Positions 61,711-64,000 of a stretch of 64,000 nucleotides of DNA are shown here, one piece after another. A model generated the notes under the pieces. That model was given only the letters and a program-made list of their open reading frames with translations. It was not told where the DNA came from and searched no databases. Each line of letters starts with the position of its first letter. Positions within the stretch are counted from its first letter, which is position 1. The position numbers and the translations under genes were made by a program. Location: NCBI GenBank assembly GCA_021083345.1, contig JAJGRE010000002.1, positions 124,001-188,000 of the forward strand, read 5' to 3'. The DNA is from Calditrichales bacterium MX18-03. Lineage in GTDB: Bacteria > Bacillota > Clostridia > Lutisporales > Lutisporaceae.

Positions 61711-62235
61711 TTATTGGTTTTCTGTGAGCAGCTGAACAGGCGCCATGCTGCGGTAGTATGCGTAGACCTCTTCAAAATTGAGGCCCAGAAGCCTTCCCAG
61801 GTTGACAAACCTGCCAAACAACCGGATATAGATGCTGACGGCATCCACATAAATGTTTCTGGAAATGGCATATTTAAGGTCCTTGATATCGTCGTAAATA
61901 TAGCTGAAGACCTTGATCAGGCTCTCCTCGTGCCCCATGGTTTCAACGATTTCCAGGCTGATGATGTTGAATTCATATGTATTGCCGATGGATAAGAGAA
62001 ATTTCATCGCATCGATAAAGCGGAACATCAGCTTTTCTTTGGGGATATCCTCCTTCATGGCGGTATACTTGTAGCACTTTGTCAGATTTGCAATTTCACC
62101 CACCTTGACTTGCAGTGCAAGAAACCTCAGGTCAAATACATTCTCCTTCCCCAATACATCTTCATCTATTTGCGACAATGTCTTTATGCTGTTCTCCATT
62201 ATTTCCTGTATTTTAAACAACTGCTGCAGGTTCAT
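61711..62235 (-). CDS. dUTPase_2-like all-alpha protein, probably inactive
   Basis: A 174-residue helical protein resembling dimeric dUTP diphosphatases of the MazG-like superfamily. The pattern LALQVKVGEIANLTKCYKY matches the usual ALQVELGELANETRCFKY, and FLLSIG matches the second helix. Metal ligands are changed: the first Glu of ELGE is Lys, a later Glu is Leu, and the Glu of the ExxD motif is Arg (RFID). I infer loss of catalysis and a structural or regulatory role. The start follows AGGAGG. Confidence 0.65.
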   Translation of the reverse strand: MNLQQLFKIQEIMENSIKTLSQIDEDVLGKENVFDLRFLALQVKVGEIANLTKCYKYTAMKEDIPKEKLMFRFIDAMKFLLSIGNTYEFNIISLEIVETMGHEESLIKVFSYIYDDIKDLKYAISRNIYVDAVSIYIRLFGRFVNLGRLLGLNFEEVYAYYRSMAPVQLLTENQ

Positions 62236-62268
62236 AACCGTCCTCCTATTTCCTTTCTTATTACCTGG

Positions 62269-62283
62269 TACTAATACTTAGTA
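62269..62283. promoter_or_regulatory. Palindrome before the dUTPase-like gene
   Basis: TACTAA-TAC-TTAGTA, again a 6-3-6 dyad with ACTAA/TTAGT half-sites like those at 61654-61668. It overlaps a TATACT -10 candidate. Confidence 0.5.
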
Positions 62284-62328
62284 TACATTAATTTTGCAGG
62301 ATTGTAAATAGGAGACTGCATCAGCACC

Positions 62329-63219
62329 TCACTCTCCATCCGGAAAGAAACTCAATTGAACAGGTTCAGGGCTGCTATAGGTTTTGAGATCCTTCATTCT
62401 GTATGCCATGCCGTACTTTTTGCACTGCTCCTTCACAACGGCATATAGTGTTTCCGCGTTGGCCGAATTGCATGCATACTGGTTTCCGAAGCTTTCGATG
62501 TACCTCTTTTTCAAGCCAGGAAAGTGGGCATCCAGTTTTCTGTAGTAATATTCCCGCTGCCTATCCCGAAGCGACATGCCCATCCACGGGATGACAAAGC
62601 TTGCCCCGCACCCGTGGGCTGCCGCAATGATCCCATCGATATTATCCGCCCTGTCCTCCAGGTAGGGCAGAACGGGCATCATCAGAACGCCTACATAAAT
62701 GCCTGCGGCGGCAAGCTTTTCGATGGCAGCCAGCCTGGCAGACGGTGAAGGGGCATTGGGTTCTATGACCGATGCAAGCCCCTTATCTAAAGTCGTGATG
62801 GTCACAGCTGCGGAGGCATGAATTCGGTTGATGGCTTTCAGCAAATCGATGTCGCGGAGGATCCTATCGCTTTTCGTACAGATATGCACGGGGTATTTGA
62901 AAGCCGCAATCAGTTCCAACGCCTTTCTCGTCATTTTATATTCCGTCTCCGCAGGCGTATAAGGATCACTCATAGCACCCGTTCCGATGGTATCAATCTT
63001 ACATTTGGAGGAAAGCTCCTTTTGCAGGAGACTGATGGCATTGGTCTTCACCGCCACCCGGTCAAAGTCTTCGATGCCGTAGCACTGGCTTCTGGAATCA
63101 CAGTAAATGCAGCCGTGCTCACAGCCTCTGTAAAGGTTCATATTATATCTGACACCAAACCATTTTTCGGGTTCCTTCATGGTTGTCAGAATGGATTTCG
63201 CCTGGATCTCCGTTATCAT
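62329..63219 (-). CDS. SPL-family radical SAM protein
   Basis: A 296-residue radical SAM protein related to spore photoproduct lyase. The cluster motif is CEHGCIYC (Cys33, Cys37, Cys40) after NMNLYRG. DTIGTGAMSDPYTPAE and CTKSDRILRD follow. Most members of this group are not true photoproduct lyases, and the substrate is unknown. The gene stands alone with its own leader. Confidence 0.88.
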   Translation of the reverse strand: MITEIQAKSILTTMKEPEKWFGVRYNMNLYRGCEHGCIYCDSRSQCYGIEDFDRVAVKTNAISLLQKELSSKCKIDTIGTGAMSDPYTPAETEYKMTRKALELIAAFKYPVHICTKSDRILRDIDLLKAINRIHASAAVTITTLDKGLASVIEPNAPSPSARLAAIEKLAAAGIYVGVLMMPVLPYLEDRADNIDGIIAAAHGCGASFVIPWMGMSLRDRQREYYYRKLDAHFPGLKKRYIESFGNQYACNSANAETLYAVVKEQCKKYGMAYRMKDLKTYSSPEPVQLSFFPDGE

Positions 63220-63420
63220 TTCCTATCACCCGCCTGTTACAACCCCTTATTTGGTACCTTGACCATCATCCTTCAACATGTAAGAATAGATCCTTATCCC
63301 CTTTCATTGGTCGCTGTCATAGTCTATTATACCGCTTGCAGAACAACAATTCCAGTTTGTCTCCGGCCGGCTGCATGTTATACTAATACTGTCTAGTAAT
63401 CCATTAAGCGAGGTGTTTCG

Positions 63421-64000
63421 ATGGATATCAATCTCGAGCGCTACCGGACCTTCTATCATGTGGTGAAAGCCGGCAGCATCTCTGCAGCGGCTCAGGCGCT
63501 CTGCATCTCCCAGCCTGCTGTCAGTCAGGCCGTCAAGCAGTTGGAGCGCCATTTGGGCGGGCAGCTGTTCTTCAGAACGGCCAAGGGTATAAAGCTAACC
63601 CCTGAAGGGCAAGTGCTATTCCAGTATATTGAGCAAGGCTACGCGTTGATGCAGATGGCAGAGGACAAATTCGCCGAGGTACTGAATCTGGAGGCAGGCG
63701 AGATCCGCATCGGTGCCAGTGATATGACCTTGCGCTTTTTTCTGCTGCCCCATCTGGAAAGCTTTCATAAGCTGCATCCCAAGGTAAAAATCAGAGTTAC
63801 CAACGGACCCACTCCGGAGGTCATGCGCTCCCTCAAGAAAGGCTTGATTGATTTTGGCGTCATCAGCTTGCCGGCAGCAGCGGACAAAAGCCTTCATATT
63901 GTGGAAGCGGCAGAAATACAGGACTGCTTCGTAGCCGGCAACCGGTTCAAAGCAATATCGGACATGCCGCTGTCCTTTATGGAGCTGGCCGGTTATCCGC
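63421..64000 (+). CDS. LysR family transcriptional regulator, cut by window edge
   Basis: The first 193 residues of a LysR-type regulator. The winged helix-turn-helix (about 3-62) has FYHVVKAGSISAAAQAL and ISQPAVSQAVKQLE. The substrate-binding domain begins near residue 92 with GEIRIGASD. The ligand is unknown. GCGAGGTG precedes the ATG. The gene is divergent from the SPL-family gene. Confidence 0.92.
   Translation, partial: MDINLERYRTFYHVVKAGSISAAAQALCISQPAVSQAVKQLERHLGGQLFFRTAKGIKLTPEGQVLFQYIEQGYALMQMAEDKFAEVLNLEAGEIRIGASDMTLRFFLLPHLESFHKLHPKVKIRVTNGPTPEVMRSLKKGLIDFGVISLPAAADKSLHIVEAAEIQDCFVAGNRFKAISDMPLSFMELAGYP

Noticed and set aside
61711-62235. Phage dUTPase marking a prophage
   Set aside because: No phage structural, lysis or integrase genes are near.
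1-64000. tRNA or rRNA genes
   Set aside because: No cloverleaf T-loop pattern or rRNA signature was seen in the intergenic regions I read.

Overview
The window looks like chromosomal DNA of an endospore-forming, Gram-positive anaerobe of the class Clostridia. Evidence: Shine-Dalgarno sites of the AGGAGG type with many TTG and GTG starts, two T-box leaders, a CsaB-type wall-polymer pyruvyltransferase, a GerS/YdcC-like lipoprotein in the acpS-alr-mazEF block, and no outer-membrane genes. No rRNA, tRNA, CRISPR array, prophage or intact transposase is visible. Nearly all sequence is coding, and intergenic DNA is mostly terminators, promoters and leaders.

Layout. 1-13 kb: a histidine ammonia-lyase fragment, an amidohydrolase, a class 3 lipase, housekeeping genes (YgiQ, ThpR, DUF72, YkuS), an M23 peptidase with a bactofilin, a small gene behind a LexA-type box, and gltX. 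13-21 kb: mtaD-ahcY (adenosylhomocysteine recycling), a chemoreceptor, a Lon-like protease and a TagA/WecG transferase. 21-33 kb: a cell-surface glycopolymer region with murA, a GH26-like protein, GT4, csaB, a zinc-binding-type chemoreceptor, two DUF4330 proteins, GT4 and an O-antigen-ligase-type polymerase. 33-39 kb: mazEF, alr, the GerS-like gene, nnr and acpS. 39-45 kb: a CoA-disulfide reductase/rhodanese, trpS with a Trp T-box, and ccdA-tlpA.

45-56 kb is an aromatic amino acid locus. pheA has a Phe T-box. aroE, aroD, aroA and tyrA read left. aroC and an aroK-aroB fusion read right from a shared divergent promoter region. aroF is preceded by a good promoter, a 54-codon ORF with 12 aromatic codons in 20, and an intrinsic terminator with a competing antiterminator. 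That layout indicates classical ribosome-mediated attenuation, which is unusual in Firmicutes. So three mechanisms act around one pathway: a Phe T-box, a Trp T-box and an aromatic leader peptide.

56-64 kb: a cold-shock protein, a MotA/MotB-like (ZorA/ZorB-like) motor pair, a LysM-CAP protein, a GGDEF protein, a TetR regulator, a degenerate dUTPase-like protein, a radical SAM protein and a truncated LysR gene.

Other points of interest are a fold-back repeat present twice (13.2 and 44.8 kb), each copy abutting a stop codon; a TA-flanked MITE-like element at 21.3 kb; and matching TATACC-N5-GGGGTATA operators in front of the CoA-disulfide reductase and the ccdA-tlpA operon, which suggest a shared persulfide- or metal-sensing repressor of the CsoR/CstR type.
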